A DNA stretch of 10,697 nt from Pseudomonadota bacterium (GCA_018241985.1 JAFECV010000033.1:1-10697), one strand, 5' to 3'. Shown: positions 1-7,793, numbered from the stretch's first letter. Numbers and translations: made by a program. The notes: generated by a model from the letters alone, not told the origin.

Positions 1-281
1 AACTGGCCGCCGACCTTGATGCCGGGTGGGAACTGACTCTTGGCGATCGTCTGCACCAGCCGCTCGTCGCGCTCGCCGAACGCGTCCGGCGGCGCCAGGT
101 CGAGGCTGAGCTGATGCGGCGGATCCTGCCCTTCGAGCGCGGCCTCGATCTTAGGGAAGATCCCGCCGTAGCCGCCGTGCAGATAGACCAGCGGTTCGCG
201 GCCCGCATCCAGCAGCCGGCCGTTCGCCGCATCCGACACCTGCAACTGCAGCGTGACCGCCGTGTTCTTTTCGATTTTCAT
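1..281 (-). CDS. slyD: SlyD-like FKBP-type peptidyl-prolyl cis-trans isomerase, N-terminal part (cut by left edge)
   Basis: The minus strand from the ATG at 281 reads 93 codons into the window edge without a stop. The protein begins MKIEKNTAVTLQLQV and carries YLHGGYGGIFPKIEAALEG at about residues 34-52, followed by an AFGERDERLVQ segment. This matches the E. coli SlyD layout (MKV start, YLHGHG..LISGLETALEG, DAYGQYDENLVQ). Known role of the family: prolyl isomerase and chaperone in the cytoplasm; E. coli SlyD also has a metal-binding tail, which would lie outside this window and cannot be judged. The 'insert-in-flap' chaperone segment would start near the point where the sequence stops. No strong Shine-Dalgarno precedes the ATG; the leader holds short direct repeats instead. 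It is divergent from grxD. The fold is clear; assignment to SlyD rather than the related FkpB rests on the partial sequence only. Confidence 0.85.
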   Translation of the reverse strand, partial: MKIEKNTAVTLQLQVSDAANGRLLDAGREPLVYLHGGYGGIFPKIEAALEGQDPPHQLSLDLAPPDAFGERDERLVQTIAKSQFPPGIKVGGQ

Positions 282-283
282 GG

Positions 284-325
284 TTTGCGATGGATTTGCG
301 ATTGAGCGTTGAGACTGAGCGTTGA
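284..325. repeat. Two adjacent pairs of short direct repeats in the slyD-like/grxD divergent spacer
   Basis: TTTGCGAT occurs at 284-291 and again at 295-302 (11-bp period), followed at once by TGAGCGTTGA at 303-312 and 316-325 (13-bp period). They fill the leader directly upstream of the slyD-like start codon. All copies are perfect. They could be operator half-sites or simply a decayed tandem duplication. I see no convincing -35/-10 pair for either divergent gene in the 282-438 spacer. Confidence 0.6.
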
Positions 326-438
326 TTCAGACGAGGGGCTATTCTCGCCCGACAGCGATGGCGCCCGGGACGTGAAATAATTCGAATCGGCAATTCCCGC
401 AGAGCCAGAGCATTCCGCAGCGCAAGGAGCAACACGAC

Positions 439-777
439 ATGAGCGACGACATGGGCCAAGTGAGACAACGCATCGACGATCTGGTCAAGTCCAGTGAAGT
501 GCTGCTGTTCATGAAAGGCAACGCGAACTTCCCGATGTGCGGCTTCTCGGGCCGCGCGATCCAGATCCTCAAGGCCTGCGGCGTCGACCTCGGCAGCCTG
601 AAGACCGTGAACGTGCTCGACGACGAGGAAATCCGCCAGGGCATCAAGGCCTACAGCAACTGGCCGACCATTCCGCAGCTCTACGTGCGCGGCGAGTTCG
701 TCGGCGGCTCGGACATCATGATGGAGATGTACGAGAAGGGCGAACTGCAGCAGGTGCTGGCCCACCCGGCCGGCTGA
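439..777 (+). CDS. grxD: Monothiol (CGFS) glutaredoxin, Grx4 family
   Basis: This 112-residue protein has the monothiol glutaredoxin signature: Lys26, FPMCGFS at residues 31-37 with active Cys34, the WPTIPQ segment at 75-80 containing the cis-proline Pro79, and GGSD at 89-92 for glutathione binding. Members of this family bind a [2Fe-2S] cluster as a glutathione-bridged dimer and hand clusters to acceptor proteins, often with a BolA partner; they are poor general disulfide reductases. The length equals the usual single-domain form (about 105-115 residues). The start at 439 is supported by AAGGAG at 424-429, 9 nt upstream; a second ATG at 451 has no such site. It is divergent from the slyD-like gene and convergent with the lytic transglycosylase, with only 15 bp between the two stop codons. 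Nothing is unusual in the protein. Confidence 0.96.
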   Translation: MSDDMGQVRQRIDDLVKSSEVLLFMKGNANFPMCGFSGRAIQILKACGVDLGSLKTVNVLDDEEIRQGIKAYSNWPTIPQLYVRGEFVGGSDIMMEMYEKGELQQVLAHPAG

Positions 778-796
778 TCGCCGATCGCGAGATCAG
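774..796. repeat. Small inverted repeat spanning both stop codons of convergent genes
   Basis: CTGATC at 774-779 and GATCAG at 791-796 form a 6-bp inverted repeat with an 11-nt spacer. The grxD stop (775-777) and the transglycosylase stop (793-795, minus strand) each lie within one arm. It has no T-run on either side, so it is at most a weak terminator. With so short a stem, chance is a fair alternative. Confidence 0.35.
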
Positions 797-1458
797 GGCA
801 GCGCGACCCGCACCGGCGCGGCGTCGTTGAATTCCCAGCGCCGCGCGGCACCGAGCACCGCGTCCGGATAGGCGGCCAGTCCGCGCGATCCGTTGTAGCG
901 CCCCAGCGCCATGAACAGGTTGCCGCGCTCCTGGTCCAGGTAGTGGCGCAAGATCACGCAGCCGAAGCGCAGGTTCGGCTGCAGCCGGAACAGCACGCTC
1001 GTGTCGCCGTTGCCGATCAGGCGAACCCAGAACGGCATCACCTGCATGTAGCCGCGCGCGCCCGCGCTCGACACCGCGTACTTGCGGAAATTGCTCTCGA
1101 CCTGGATCAGCCCCAGCACCAGCGGGGTCGACAGCCCCGCGCGGCGGCTCTCGTACCAGACCGTCTGCAGAAAGTCGGTGCGCACCAGCTGGTCGGGCTT
1201 TTTCGAGCGCAGCCGCCAGCTCATCTGCTCGAGCCAGCGCAGATAGCCGAGATAGGCCTGCGTGTCGACGAACACCGGCTTCGGCGGCCCCTGCTCGGCG
1301 ACGGAGGCGCTGAGCGCGGTGCGCACTGCGTCCGACAGCGGCTCCTCGACCTGGTCGCCGGCCCAGGATTGCTTCTGAATCGATAGCAGAGCGCCCGCAG
1401 CGGACAACGACATCAGCCATTTTCTTCGGCTGAATTGCGCGGGCCGCCGCGTCGTCAT
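793..1458 (-). CDS. Short SLT-type lytic murein transglycosylase with Tat-like signal peptide
   Basis: The 221-residue protein has the catalytic layout of family 1 lytic transglycosylases: IQVESNF around residues 118-124 with the likely catalytic Glu121, GYMQVMP at 136-142 (the GLMQ-type motif), and ALGRYNGS at 184-191 (the AYNAG-type motif). Such enzymes cleave the MurNAc-GlcNAc bond of peptidoglycan with formation of 1,6-anhydroMurNAc, in the periplasm. The N-terminus reads SRRKWLM at 10-16, then a moderately hydrophobic stretch and SWA at 31-33 as a plausible cleavage site, which resembles a twin-arginine signal. About 65 residues of unassigned sequence separate the signal from the domain. 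The ATG at 1458 overlaps the proS stop by one base (TGATG), so translational coupling to proS is likely; this decides the start against a much longer open frame running into proS. The precise subfamily is uncertain. Confidence 0.9.
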   Translation of the reverse strand: MTTRRPAQFSRRKWLMSLSAAGALLSIQKQSWAGDQVEEPLSDAVRTALSASVAEQGPPKPVFVDTQAYLGYLRWLEQMSWRLRSKKPDQLVRTDFLQTVWYESRRAGLSTPLVLGLIQVESNFRKYAVSSAGARGYMQVMPFWVRLIGNGDTSVLFRLQPNLRFGCVILRHYLDQERGNLFMALGRYNGSRGLAAYPDAVLGAARRWEFNDAAPVRVALP

Positions 1459-3209
1459 CACGCCGCGCCCTGCAATCGCTCGCGCAGGAACGCGGGCATC
1501 GCGTCCACCGCCACCTGCACCGGGCTCGTGTCGCGGCGGTGCTGGTATTCGAGCTGTCCGTTCTTCAGGCCGCGCTCGCCGATCGCGACCCGGTGCGGCA
1601 CGCCGATCAGTTCCCAGTCGGCGAACATCACGCCGGGCCGCTCGCCGCGGTCGTCCAGGATCACGTCGACGCCGTCGGCGACGAGCTGTGCATGCAGCCG
1701 CTCGGCGGCCGCCTTCACCTCGGCGCTGCGGTCCGCGCCGATCGGGCACAGCACGACGGTGAACGGCGCGATCGCGTCGGGCCAGATGATGCCGCGCGCA
1801 TCGTGGTTCTGCTCGATCGCCGCGGCCGGCAGCCGCGTGATGCCGATGCCGTAGCAGCCCATTTCCATCAGCTGCGGCTTGCCGGTCTCGTCGAGGAAGC
1901 TCGCGTTCAGCGGCTTGCTGTACTTGGTGCCGAGGTAGAACACGTGGCCGACCTCGATGCCGCGCTCGATCGCCAATGCCCCCTTGCCATCGGGCGAGGC
2001 ATCGCCCTCGACGACGTTGCGCAGATCGGCCACCGCATCGGGTTCGGGCAGGTCGCGGCCCCAGTTGACGCCGGTCAGGTGGAAGTCTTCTTCGTTCGCG
2101 CCGCAGATCCAGTCGGCCATCAGCGCCACCTCGCGGTCGGCGACGATCTTGACCGGCTGTCGCAGACCGATCGGCCCCAGGTACCCGGGCCGCGTGCCGA
2201 AATGCCCGGCGATCTCGGCCGTCGTCGCGAAGCGAAAGCCCGCGTCCAGCCCCGGCACCTTGCCCACCTTGACCTCGTTCATGTCGTGGTCGCCGCGCAG
2301 CAGCAGCAGCCACACCTGCGTCCCGATCGCCTGGCCCGCGTCGTCCAATCGGTCCGTGGCCAGCACCAGCGACTTGACCGTGGTGGAGAGCGGCACGCCC
2401 AGCAGTTCGGCAACCTCGGCGCAGGTCGCCTTGCCCGGCGTCGGCGTCTTCGCCAGGGCCTGCGCCGGCGCCGGTCTCGGCCCGCGCGGCGCGAGCGCCT
2501 CGGCCTTTTCCATGTTGGCCGCGTAGTCGCTGGCCGGGCAGTAGACGATCGCGTCCTCGCCGGTCGCGGCGATCACCTGGAACTCCTCGCTCAGGTCGCC
2601 GCCGATCGCGCCGCTGTCGGCCGCGACCGCGCGGTAGCGCAGGCCGAAGCGGTCGAAGATGCGCCGGTAGGCCTGCGCCATCACCTGGTAGCTCTCCTTC
2701 GCCGATTGCGCGTCGCGGTCGAAGCTGTACGCGTCCTTCATCGTGAATTCGCGGCTGCGCATCACGCCGAAGCGCGGGCGCCGCTCGTCGCGGAACTTGG
2801 TCTGGATATGGTAGAGATTCTTCGGCAGTTGCTTGTAGCTGCGCAGCTCCTGGCGCGCGATATCCGTGACAACTTCCTCACTCGTGGGCTGAATGATGAA
2901 GTCGCGCTCGTGCCGGTCCTTCAGCCGCAGCAGCTCCGGCCCCATCTTGGCCCAGCGCCCGCTCTGCTGCCACAGCTCGGCCGGCTGGACCACCGGCATC
3001 AGCAGTTCCACCGCGCCGGCGCGGTTCATTTCCTCGCGCACGATCGCCTCGACCTTGCGGATCACGCGCAGGCCCATCGGCATGTAGCTGTAGATGCCGG
3101 CGCCGAGCTTCTTGATCATGCCGGCGCGCGTCATCAACTGGTGGCTGACGACCTCGGCGTCGGCCGGCGCGTCCTTCAGCGTCGAAATCAGGAATTGGGA
3201 AGCTTTCAT
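1458..3209 (-). CDS. proS: Prolyl-tRNA synthetase, bacterial type with editing domain
   Basis: This 583-residue class II aminoacyl-tRNA synthetase charges tRNA-Pro with proline in the cytoplasm. It opens [20 protein letters not shown] as ProS proteins do. Class II motif 2 is visible around [17 protein letters not shown] (139-155), and motif 3 as GCYGIGITR (451-459). Between them, roughly residues 225-400, lies the YbaK-like insertion that hydrolyses mischarged Ala-tRNA-Pro in bacterial-type ProS; the TTVKSL segment places a lysine at 279, the position important for editing in E. coli ProS. The anticodon-binding domain follows from about residue 480. The open frame continues 47 codons upstream to 3350, but that part is in antisense to the rppH start and does not resemble ProS, so the ATG at 3209 is chosen. 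No clear Shine-Dalgarno is seen; a short palindrome sits in the leader. The gene overlaps the downstream transglycosylase by one base. Confidence 0.97.
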   Translation of the reverse strand: MKASQFLISTLKDAPADAEVVSHQLMTRAGMIKKLGAGIYSYMPMGLRVIRKVEAIVREEMNRAGAVELLMPVVQPAELWQQSGRWAKMGPELLRLKDRHERDFIIQPTSEEVVTDIARQELRSYKQLPKNLYHIQTKFRDERRPRFGVMRSREFTMKDAYSFDRDAQSAKESYQVMAQAYRRIFDRFGLRYRAVAADSGAIGGDLSEEFQVIAATGEDAIVYCPASDYAANMEKAEALAPRGPRPAPAQALAKTPTPGKATCAEVAELLGVPLSTTVKSLVLATDRLDDAGQAIGTQVWLLLLRGDHDMNEVKVGKVPGLDAGFRFATTAEIAGHFGTRPGYLGPIGLRQPVKIVADREVALMADWICGANEEDFHLTGVNWGRDLPEPDAVADLRNVVEGDASPDGKGALAIERGIEVGHVFYLGTKYSKPLNASFLDETGKPQLMEMGCYGIGITRLPAAAIEQNHDARGIIWPDAIAPFTVVLCPIGADRSAEVKAAAERLHAQLVADGVDVILDDRGERPGVMFADWELIGVPHRVAIGERGLKNGQLEYQHRRDTSPVQVAVDAMPAFLRERLQGAA

Positions 3210-3215
3210 GCAAAT

Positions 3216-3229
3216 TTTCGCGTGCGAAA
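3216..3229. repeat. Short palindrome in the proS leader
   Basis: TTTCGC at 3216-3221 and GCGAAA at 3224-3229 form a 6-bp inverted repeat with a 2-nt centre, starting 7 bases upstream of the proS start codon. As RNA it could fold next to the ribosome-binding region; as DNA it could be an operator. It occurs in the divergent proS/rppH spacer. Its function is unknown and chance cannot be excluded. Confidence 0.35.
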
Positions 3230-3242
3230 GCAGCCGCGCCGC

Positions 3243-3270
3243 TTGCTGCGAGCGGCCTGCGGTGCATAAT
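3243..3270 (+). promoter_or_regulatory. Possible sigma-70 promoter for rppH
   Basis: CATAAT at 3265-3270 matches five of six -10 consensus bases. TTGCTG at 3243-3248 is a weak -35 (TTG only), 16 bp upstream. Transcription would start about 3277, giving a leader of about 24 nt before the rppH ATG at 3301. This is pattern matching only. Confidence 0.4.
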
Positions 3271-3300
3271 GAATACAGTTCTTGAATTTGGGGTTCGATT

Positions 3301-3945
3301 ATGCTTGACCGGGAAGGCTTCAGGCCCAACGTCGGCATCGTCCTGCTCAACCAGAAGAATCAGGTTTTTTGGGGCAAGCGAATCCGCAGCCACTCTTGGC
3401 AGTTCCCGCAGGGTGGCATCGACCGGGGCGAATCGCCGGAACAGGCGATGTTCCGCGAGCTGCAGGAAGAAGTCGGCCTGCTGCCGGAGCATGTTCGCAT
3501 CGTCGCCCGGACCCGTGACTGGTTGCGCTACGAAGTGCCGGATCGATACGTCCGGCGTGACGCGCGCGGTTTCTACAAGGGACAAAAGCAGATCTGGTTT
3601 CTGCTGCAACTGGTCGGCAACGACTGGAACCTGAACCTGCGCGCGACCACCCATCCGGAGTTCGACGCCTGGCGCTGGAACGACTACTGGGTGCCGCTCG
3701 ACGTCGTGGTCGAATTCAAGCGCGCCGTCTACCAGTTGGCGCTGACCGAGTTGGCGCGCTTCCTGCCGCGCCACGACCACCGCAACCGCTACCTGCGCAG
3801 CGGCCTGCGCACGCGCGACCATGAGGCGCCACCGGCCGGCGATTACGAAAGGCGGCCCGCGTTCGAACTGCCGCCGGGCGCGACCTTCGAGCCCGATCCG
3901 CAGATGCAGTTCGCGCCGCGGCGAGGCCGGCGTGCGGAGTCCTGA
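3301..3945 (+). CDS. rppH: RNA pyrophosphohydrolase (Nudix, RppH/NudH)
   Basis: The 214-residue protein begins [17 protein letters not shown] and carries a full Nudix box at residues 38-60, from Gly38 through Glu44 to REL at 52-54 and EE at 56-57, ending VGL. The surrounding [24 protein letters not shown] and [10 protein letters not shown] segments are those of E. coli RppH. That enzyme removes pyrophosphate from 5'-triphosphorylated mRNA and so opens transcripts to RNase E decay; it also cleaves diadenosine polyphosphates. The Nudix domain ends about residue 155; a further 60 residues rich in Arg and Pro make it longer than the 176-residue E. coli protein, as is usual in betaproteobacteria. 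Divergent from proS. Its last 14 bases overlap the CNP1-like gene, suggesting one transcript. Confidence 0.96.
   Translation: MLDREGFRPNVGIVLLNQKNQVFWGKRIRSHSWQFPQGGIDRGESPEQAMFRELQEEVGLLPEHVRIVARTRDWLRYEVPDRYVRRDARGFYKGQKQIWFLLQLVGNDWNLNLRATTHPEFDAWRWNDYWVPLDVVVEFKRAVYQLALTELARFLPRHDHRNRYLRSGLRTRDHEAPPAGDYERRPAFELPPGATFEPDPQMQFAPRRGRRAES
3923..3926 (+). promoter_or_regulatory. Ribosome-binding site that sets the GTG start of the CNP1-like gene
   Basis: GAGG at 3923-3926 lies 5 nt before the GTG at 3932, inside the end of rppH. No ATG in this frame lies near the signal peptide; the nearest upstream in-frame ATG (3821) would add 37 residues of rppH-shadow sequence. This supports GTG as the start. 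Confidence 0.55.
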
Positions 3946-4453
3946 ACGCGCGCTTGCCGCGCTGCTGCTGGCCGCAGCCGCGGTTGCAACCGCCGGCGCG
4001 GCGCTTGCGCAGACCGCCGGCGACGCACCCGGCTGGACCGAAAGCCCGGTGCCGCCGCCCCCGCCGCTACACACTAGTGGGCTGATCACGCTCGACATGG
4101 GCAACGACGCGCGGCTGCATTTCGGCGTCGACCCATCCAGCCTCGCGATCTCGCCGGACGGCGTCGTGCGCTACGTGGTGGTCGCCTCCAGCGGCAGCGT
4201 GGTGAACGCCATGTATGAAGGGCTCCGCTGCGCGACCGGCGAACTCAAGACCTACGCGCGCACCACCACCGCCGGCGACTGGCATCCGGTCGACCAGCCG
4301 CATTGGCGCTCGATCTACGCGAGCGGGTCCACGCGTTACGCGGTCGTGCTGGCCGAACAGGGCCTGTGCTACGGCAAGGCGCCCACGCGCTCGGTCGAAG
4401 CGATGATTCAGCAGCTCAAGGGCCCGCCGCTAGGGCAGCAGCGCTACTACTGA
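3932..4453 (+). CDS. CNP1-like family secreted protein of unknown function
   Basis: Starting at the GTG at 3932 the protein has 173 residues. Residues 1-26 form a clear Sec signal peptide: an Arg-containing start, a run of Ala and Leu, and the cleavage site ALA before Gln27. The mature part opens with a proline-rich stretch (about 41-45), then [19 protein letters not shown], the [10 protein letters not shown] block with Cys100, and a second cysteine, Cys146, in [10 protein letters not shown]. The YEGLRC block and overall plan match the CNP1-like family as I recall it, found in betaproteobacteria beside rppH and proB. The two cysteines could form a disulfide in the periplasm. No enzymatic motif is visible, so no activity is proposed. 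It overlaps rppH by 14 nt and is probably co-transcribed; it converges on proB. Confidence 0.8.
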   Translation: MRSPERALAALLLAAAAVATAGAALAQTAGDAPGWTESPVPPPPPLHTSGLITLDMGNDARLHFGVDPSSLAISPDGVVRYVVVASSGSVVNAMYEGLRCATGELKTYARTTTAGDWHPVDQPHWRSIYASGSTRYAVVLAEQGLCYGKAPTRSVEAMIQQLKGPPLGQQRYY

Positions 4454-4479
4454 GCGCCCCTCCCCAAAGTTCCAGCCGC

Positions 4480-4532
4480 GCGATCCGCGATCCGCGATCC
4501 GCGATCCGCGATCCGCGATCCGCGATCCGCGA
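4480..4532. repeat. Perfect heptamer tandem repeat (GCGATCC, 7 full copies plus GCGA)
   Basis: Seven uninterrupted identical copies of GCGATCC run from 4480 to 4528, with a partial copy GCGA at 4529-4532. Each copy holds one GATC, so GATC recurs every 7 bp. It lies 26 bp after the CNP1-like stop, in the spacer between convergent genes. The perfection suggests recent slippage expansion or strong turnover. No coding role is seen. Confidence 0.95.
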
Positions 4533-4578
4533 GGCGCATCAAACACAAAGGAGCAAAAGGCCGCGGAGCAGGCCATGT

Positions 4579-4663
4579 GGGGACACTCGCGGGGCCGGCT
4601 TTGCCGGACCGCTGAGTGTGCCCCTTGCAGGGGGTTGGCGAAGCGACACGCAGTGCGCGTAGC
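4579..4663. repeat. Two-hairpin palindromic element between convergent CNP1-like gene and proB
   Basis: Hairpin 1 (4579-4624): GGGG 4579-4582 with CCCC 4621-4624; ACACTC 4583-4588 with GAGTGT 4614-4619; GCGG 4589-4592 with CCGC 4609-4612; CCGGC 4595-4599 with GCCGG 4603-4607; loop TTT, with only small bulges. Hairpin 2 (4643-4663): nine-base arms with seven pairs around the loop AGT. CCCC 4621-4624 can also pair with GGGG at 4630-4633, giving an alternative fold. It occupies the spacer where both transcripts must end, so a bidirectional terminator is plausible, but neither strand has a T-run after it. From memory, similar GC-rich blocks are dispersed between genes in some Burkholderiales; a REP-like element is therefore possible. 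Confidence 0.7.
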
Positions 4664-4673
4664 CTGGGGTGTT

Positions 4674-5867
4674 TCACTTCCTCGGCGCGCCGGTCAGCAC
4701 CAGGTTGTCCCGGTGCACCATCTCCGGCTCGGCGGCGTAGCCGAGCAACGCCTCGAACCGGCTCGAGGGCTTGCGGCAGATCAGCCGCGCCTCGGTGCTC
4801 GAATAGTTTGCGAGGCCGCGGCCAAGCTCGCGCCCGGCGGCGTCGCGCACCGCGATCACGTCGCCGCGCGAGAACTCGCCCTCGACCGCGGTCATGCCGA
4901 TCGGCAGCAGGCTCTTGCCCTCGTCGCGCAGCTTGGCGAGCGCGCCGTCGTCGACGACGACCGCGCCGCGCAGCTTCAGATGGTCGGCGATCCACTGCTT
5001 GCGCGCCTGCAGCTTCTGGGTCTGCGCGACCAGCAGCGTGCCGATCGCCTCGCCGCGCACGAGGCGCAGCAGCGCGTCGGGCTCGCGGCCCCAGGCGATC
5101 ACGGTGGACGCGCCGGAACCGGCGGCGCGCTTGGCCGCCAGCACCTTGGTGATCATGCCGCCGCTGCCGATCTGGCTGCCGGCGCCGCCGGCAAGCTGCT
5201 CGAGCGCCGGATCGCCGGCCTGGGCCTCGCGCACCAGCTCGGCACGCTGGTCCTTGCGCGGGTCGGCGGTGAACAGGCCCCGCTGGTCGGTCAGGATGAT
5301 CAGCAGGTCGGCCTCGATCAGGTTCGCGACCAGCGCACCCAGCGTGTCGTTGTCGCCGAACTTGATCTCGTCGTTGACCACGGTGTCGTTCTCGTTGATC
5401 ACCGGCACCACGCCCAAGTGCAGCAACGTCAGCAGCGTCGAGCGCGCATTCAGGTAGCGCTCGCGGTCGGCCAGGTCGGCGTGCGTCAGCAGCACCTGCG
5501 CGCTGCCCAGGCCGTGCTCGCGCAGCTTGGTCTCGTACATCTGCGCGAGCCCCATCTGCCCGACCGCGGCCGCCGCCTGCAACTCAGGCACCTCGCGCGG
5601 ACGCCGCGGCCAGCCCAGGCGCTTCATGCCCTCGGCGATCGCGCCGCTCGAGACCATCACCACCTCGCGCCGGCGCGTGCGACTCGCGGGCACCGCGCCC
5701 GGTGCCGCGGACGGCCCGCCGTGCACCAGCGCCGCCAGCTGCCGGCACCATTCGCCGATCGCGGCGGCGTCGAGCCCGCGCCCTTCGTTCGTGACCAGGC
5801 TGGAGCCGACCTTGACCACGATGCGGCGCGCGTCGCGCAGCAGCCTGGACCCGTCTTTTTTAGTCAT
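4674..5867 (-). CDS. proB: Glutamate 5-kinase (gamma-glutamyl kinase) with PUA domain
   Basis: This 397-residue protein catalyses the first step of proline synthesis, the ATP-dependent phosphorylation of glutamate to gamma-glutamyl phosphate. The amino-acid kinase domain shows [10 protein letters not shown] (17-26), VSSGAIAEG (72-80), INENDTV (157-163), FGDND (170-174), and GGMITK (236-241). A C-terminal PUA domain covers about residues 290-385. The protein is some 20-25 residues longer than usual because of an Ala/Pro/Arg-rich stretch at about 50-69, between the first helix and the VSSGA strand. In most bacteria the product is feedback-inhibited by proline; the sequence does not tell. The start at 5867 has only a weak upstream AGG. 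The gene follows obgE by 54 bp on the same strand and ends in the palindromic spacer. No proA is in the window. Confidence 0.96.
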   Translation of the reverse strand: MTKKDGSRLLRDARRIVVKVGSSLVTNEGRGLDAAAIGEWCRQLAALVHGGPSAAPGAVPASRTRRREVVMVSSGAIAEGMKRLGWPRRPREVPELQAAAAVGQMGLAQMYETKLREHGLGSAQVLLTHADLADRERYLNARSTLLTLLHLGVVPVINENDTVVNDEIKFGDNDTLGALVANLIEADLLIILTDQRGLFTADPRKDQRAELVREAQAGDPALEQLAGGAGSQIGSGGMITKVLAAKRAAGSGASTVIAWGREPDALLRLVRGEAIGTLLVAQTQKLQARKQWIADHLKLRGAVVVDDGALAKLRDEGKSLLPIGMTAVEGEFSRGDVIAVRDAAGRELGRGLANYSSTEARLICRKPSSRFEALLGYAAEPEMVHRDNLVLTGAPRK

Positions 5868-5900
5868 TTGTGCCTGCAGCCAGCGCCCACCGTTCGCAGT

Positions 5901-5921
5901 TTGCTATATAAAGAATAGCAA
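5901..5921. repeat. AT-rich inverted repeat directly after obgE, before proB
   Basis: TTGCTAT at 5901-5907 and ATAGCAA at 5915-5921 are perfect 7-bp arms around a 7-nt spacer (ATAAAGA). On the minus strand it begins at the base after the obgE TGA stop and ends 33 nt before proB. No T-run follows, so it is not a standard terminator. It is strikingly AT-rich against its surroundings and also holds -10-like hexamers. Possible roles: 3'-end stabiliser of obgE mRNA, processing site, or proB promoter element. Confidence 0.75.
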
Positions 5922-7004
<1,083 letters not shown>

Positions 7005-7034
7005 CTACAGAGGATGCACGAACGACTGCGGCGC

Positions 7035-7063
7035 AAAGACGAAAGCCCCGCCAGGCGGGGCTT
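7035..7063 (-). terminator. Rho-independent terminator after rpmA, before obgE
   Basis: Arms AAGCCCCGCC at 7043-7052 and GGCGGGGCTT at 7054-7063 are perfectly complementary over 10 bp around one central A (in practice a small loop). On the minus strand the stem is followed by TTTCGTCTTT. It lies 25 bp after the rpmA stop and 51 bp before the obgE start, so it should reduce transcription of obgE and proB relative to the ribosomal protein genes. Confidence 0.85.
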
Positions 7064-7087
7064 CGACGATGTCGCCGCGGCGAATGT

Positions 7088-7345
7088 TCAGGCCGGCGTC
7101 ACGCTGACGGTCTGCTTGTTCAGCGCGCCCTTCACGTCGAACGACACCTGGCCGTCGACCAGCGCGAACAAGGTGTGGTCCTTGCCGACGCCGACGTTCG
7201 TGCCCGGATGGAACTTGGTGCCGCGCTGGCGCACGATGATCGAGCCGGCCGAGACCTGCTGCCCGCCGAACGCCTTGACGCCGAGCATCTTGGGTTGCGA
7301 ATCGCGCCCGTTGCGCGTGGAGCCGCCGCCTTTTTTCTGTGCCAT
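7088..7345 (-). CDS. rpmA: 50S ribosomal protein L27
   Basis: This 85-residue basic protein begins [19 protein letters not shown] and contains [23 protein letters not shown] and [13 protein letters not shown], as L27 does throughout bacteria. L27 sits at the peptidyl-transferase centre, its N-terminal tail reaching toward the A- and P-site tRNA ends. As in other proteobacteria there is no cleavable N-terminal extension of the kind seen in Firmicutes. AAGGAG at 7354-7359 lies 8 nt before the ATG and overlaps the rplU stop codon. Only 12 nt separate it from rplU, so the two are one operon and probably translationally linked. Confidence 0.98.
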   Translation of the reverse strand: MAQKKGGGSTRNGRDSQPKMLGVKAFGGQQVSAGSIIVRQRGTKFHPGTNVGVGKDHTLFALVDGQVSFDVKGALNKQTVSVTPA

Positions 7346-7353
7346 TGATACTG

Positions 7354-7359
7354 CTCCTT
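7354..7359 (-). promoter_or_regulatory. rpmA ribosome-binding site overlapping the rplU stop codon
   Basis: On the minus strand the sequence TAAGGAG joins the TAA stop of rplU to the AAGGAG of rpmA, with 8 nt to the rpmA ATG. A ribosome ending on rplU would cover or expose this site, consistent with coupling of the two ribosomal proteins at equal dose. Confidence 0.8.
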
Positions 7360-7669
7360 ACGCCGCGATCGCACCGATCTGCAGTTCGGTGAACTGCTGA
7401 CGATGCCCCTGGCGCTTCTGATAATGCTTGCGGCGGCGCATCTTGAAGATGCGTACCTTGTCGTGCAGACCGTGCGCCAGCACCGTGGCGGTGACGGTCG
7501 CGCCGGCAACCAGCGGCGTGCCGACCCGGATTTCAGCGCCGTCGCCGACGGCGAGCACCTGGTCGATCACGATTTCCTGGCCGACGTCCGCAGTAATCTG
7601 TTCTACCTTGATCTTCTCGCCGGTGGCGACACGATACTGTTTGCCACCGGTTTTTATGACCGCGTACAT
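7358..7669 (-). CDS. rplU: 50S ribosomal protein L21
   Basis: From the ATG at 7669 the protein has 103 residues, the usual L21 length, and begins [14 protein letters not shown]. The block [26 protein letters not shown] near the C-terminus is the rRNA-binding signature of L21, which contacts 23S rRNA and L20. The frame is open a further 32 codons upstream, but that stretch does not resemble L21, and GAGG at 7677-7680 lies 7 nt before the chosen ATG. It is the first gene of the rplU-rpmA(-obgE-proB) block and is divergent from ispB, the usual proteobacterial arrangement. Confidence 0.98.
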   Translation of the reverse strand: MYAVIKTGGKQYRVATGEKIKVEQITADVGQEIVIDQVLAVGDGAEIRVGTPLVAGATVTATVLAHGLHDKVRIFKMRRRKHYQKRQGHRQQFTELQIGAIAA

Positions 7670-7723
7670 GCCCTGACCTCTTCGAAATGGAAGTTCCATG
7701 GACGGATTTCCACGGAGCCGAAG

Positions 7724-7729
7724 ATTATA
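7724..7729 (-). promoter_or_regulatory. Likely -10 element of the rplU promoter
   Basis: The minus strand has a perfect TATAAT here in an otherwise very GC-rich spacer. Transcription would begin about 7717, giving a leader of about 48 nt before rplU. At the right distance upstream only CAGGCG is found, so the -35 is poor. The isolated perfect hexamer in the divergent spacer makes the call reasonable. Confidence 0.6.
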
Positions 7730-7793
7730 ACTGGGTTCACCGGCGACGCCTGGGGCTAGGCCCACCGGGCCGGCGGGCGGGCCGCGGCCTTTC

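Noticed and set aside
1539..3269. A 576-codon open frame on the plus strand, antisense to proS
   Set aside because: It has His/Arg/Ala/Leu-rich content typical of the reverse strand of a GC-rich gene, no known motif, and lies fully within proS, which is certain.
3210..3350. A longer proS with 47 extra N-terminal residues
   Set aside because: The extension is antisense to the rppH start, is not ProS-like, and the ATG at 3209 gives the standard N-terminus.
4480..4532. Heptamer array as an origin iteron cluster or CRISPR
   Set aside because: Units are far too short and have no spacers; there is no replication gene or AT-rich unwinding region beside it.
4555..4620. A possible small open frame starting at ATG 4575 after an AAAGGAG at about 4547
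   Set aside because: The frame runs through the palindrome and heads into the antisense of proB; the spacing from the purine-rich stretch is far too long for a ribosome-binding site.
5856..5861. A6 runs near the starts of proB (here) and rpmA (7331-7336) as frameshift or phase-variable sites
   Set aside because: Both encode the Lys-Lys of normal N-termini; six bases is short for phase variation and no alternative frame product is visible.
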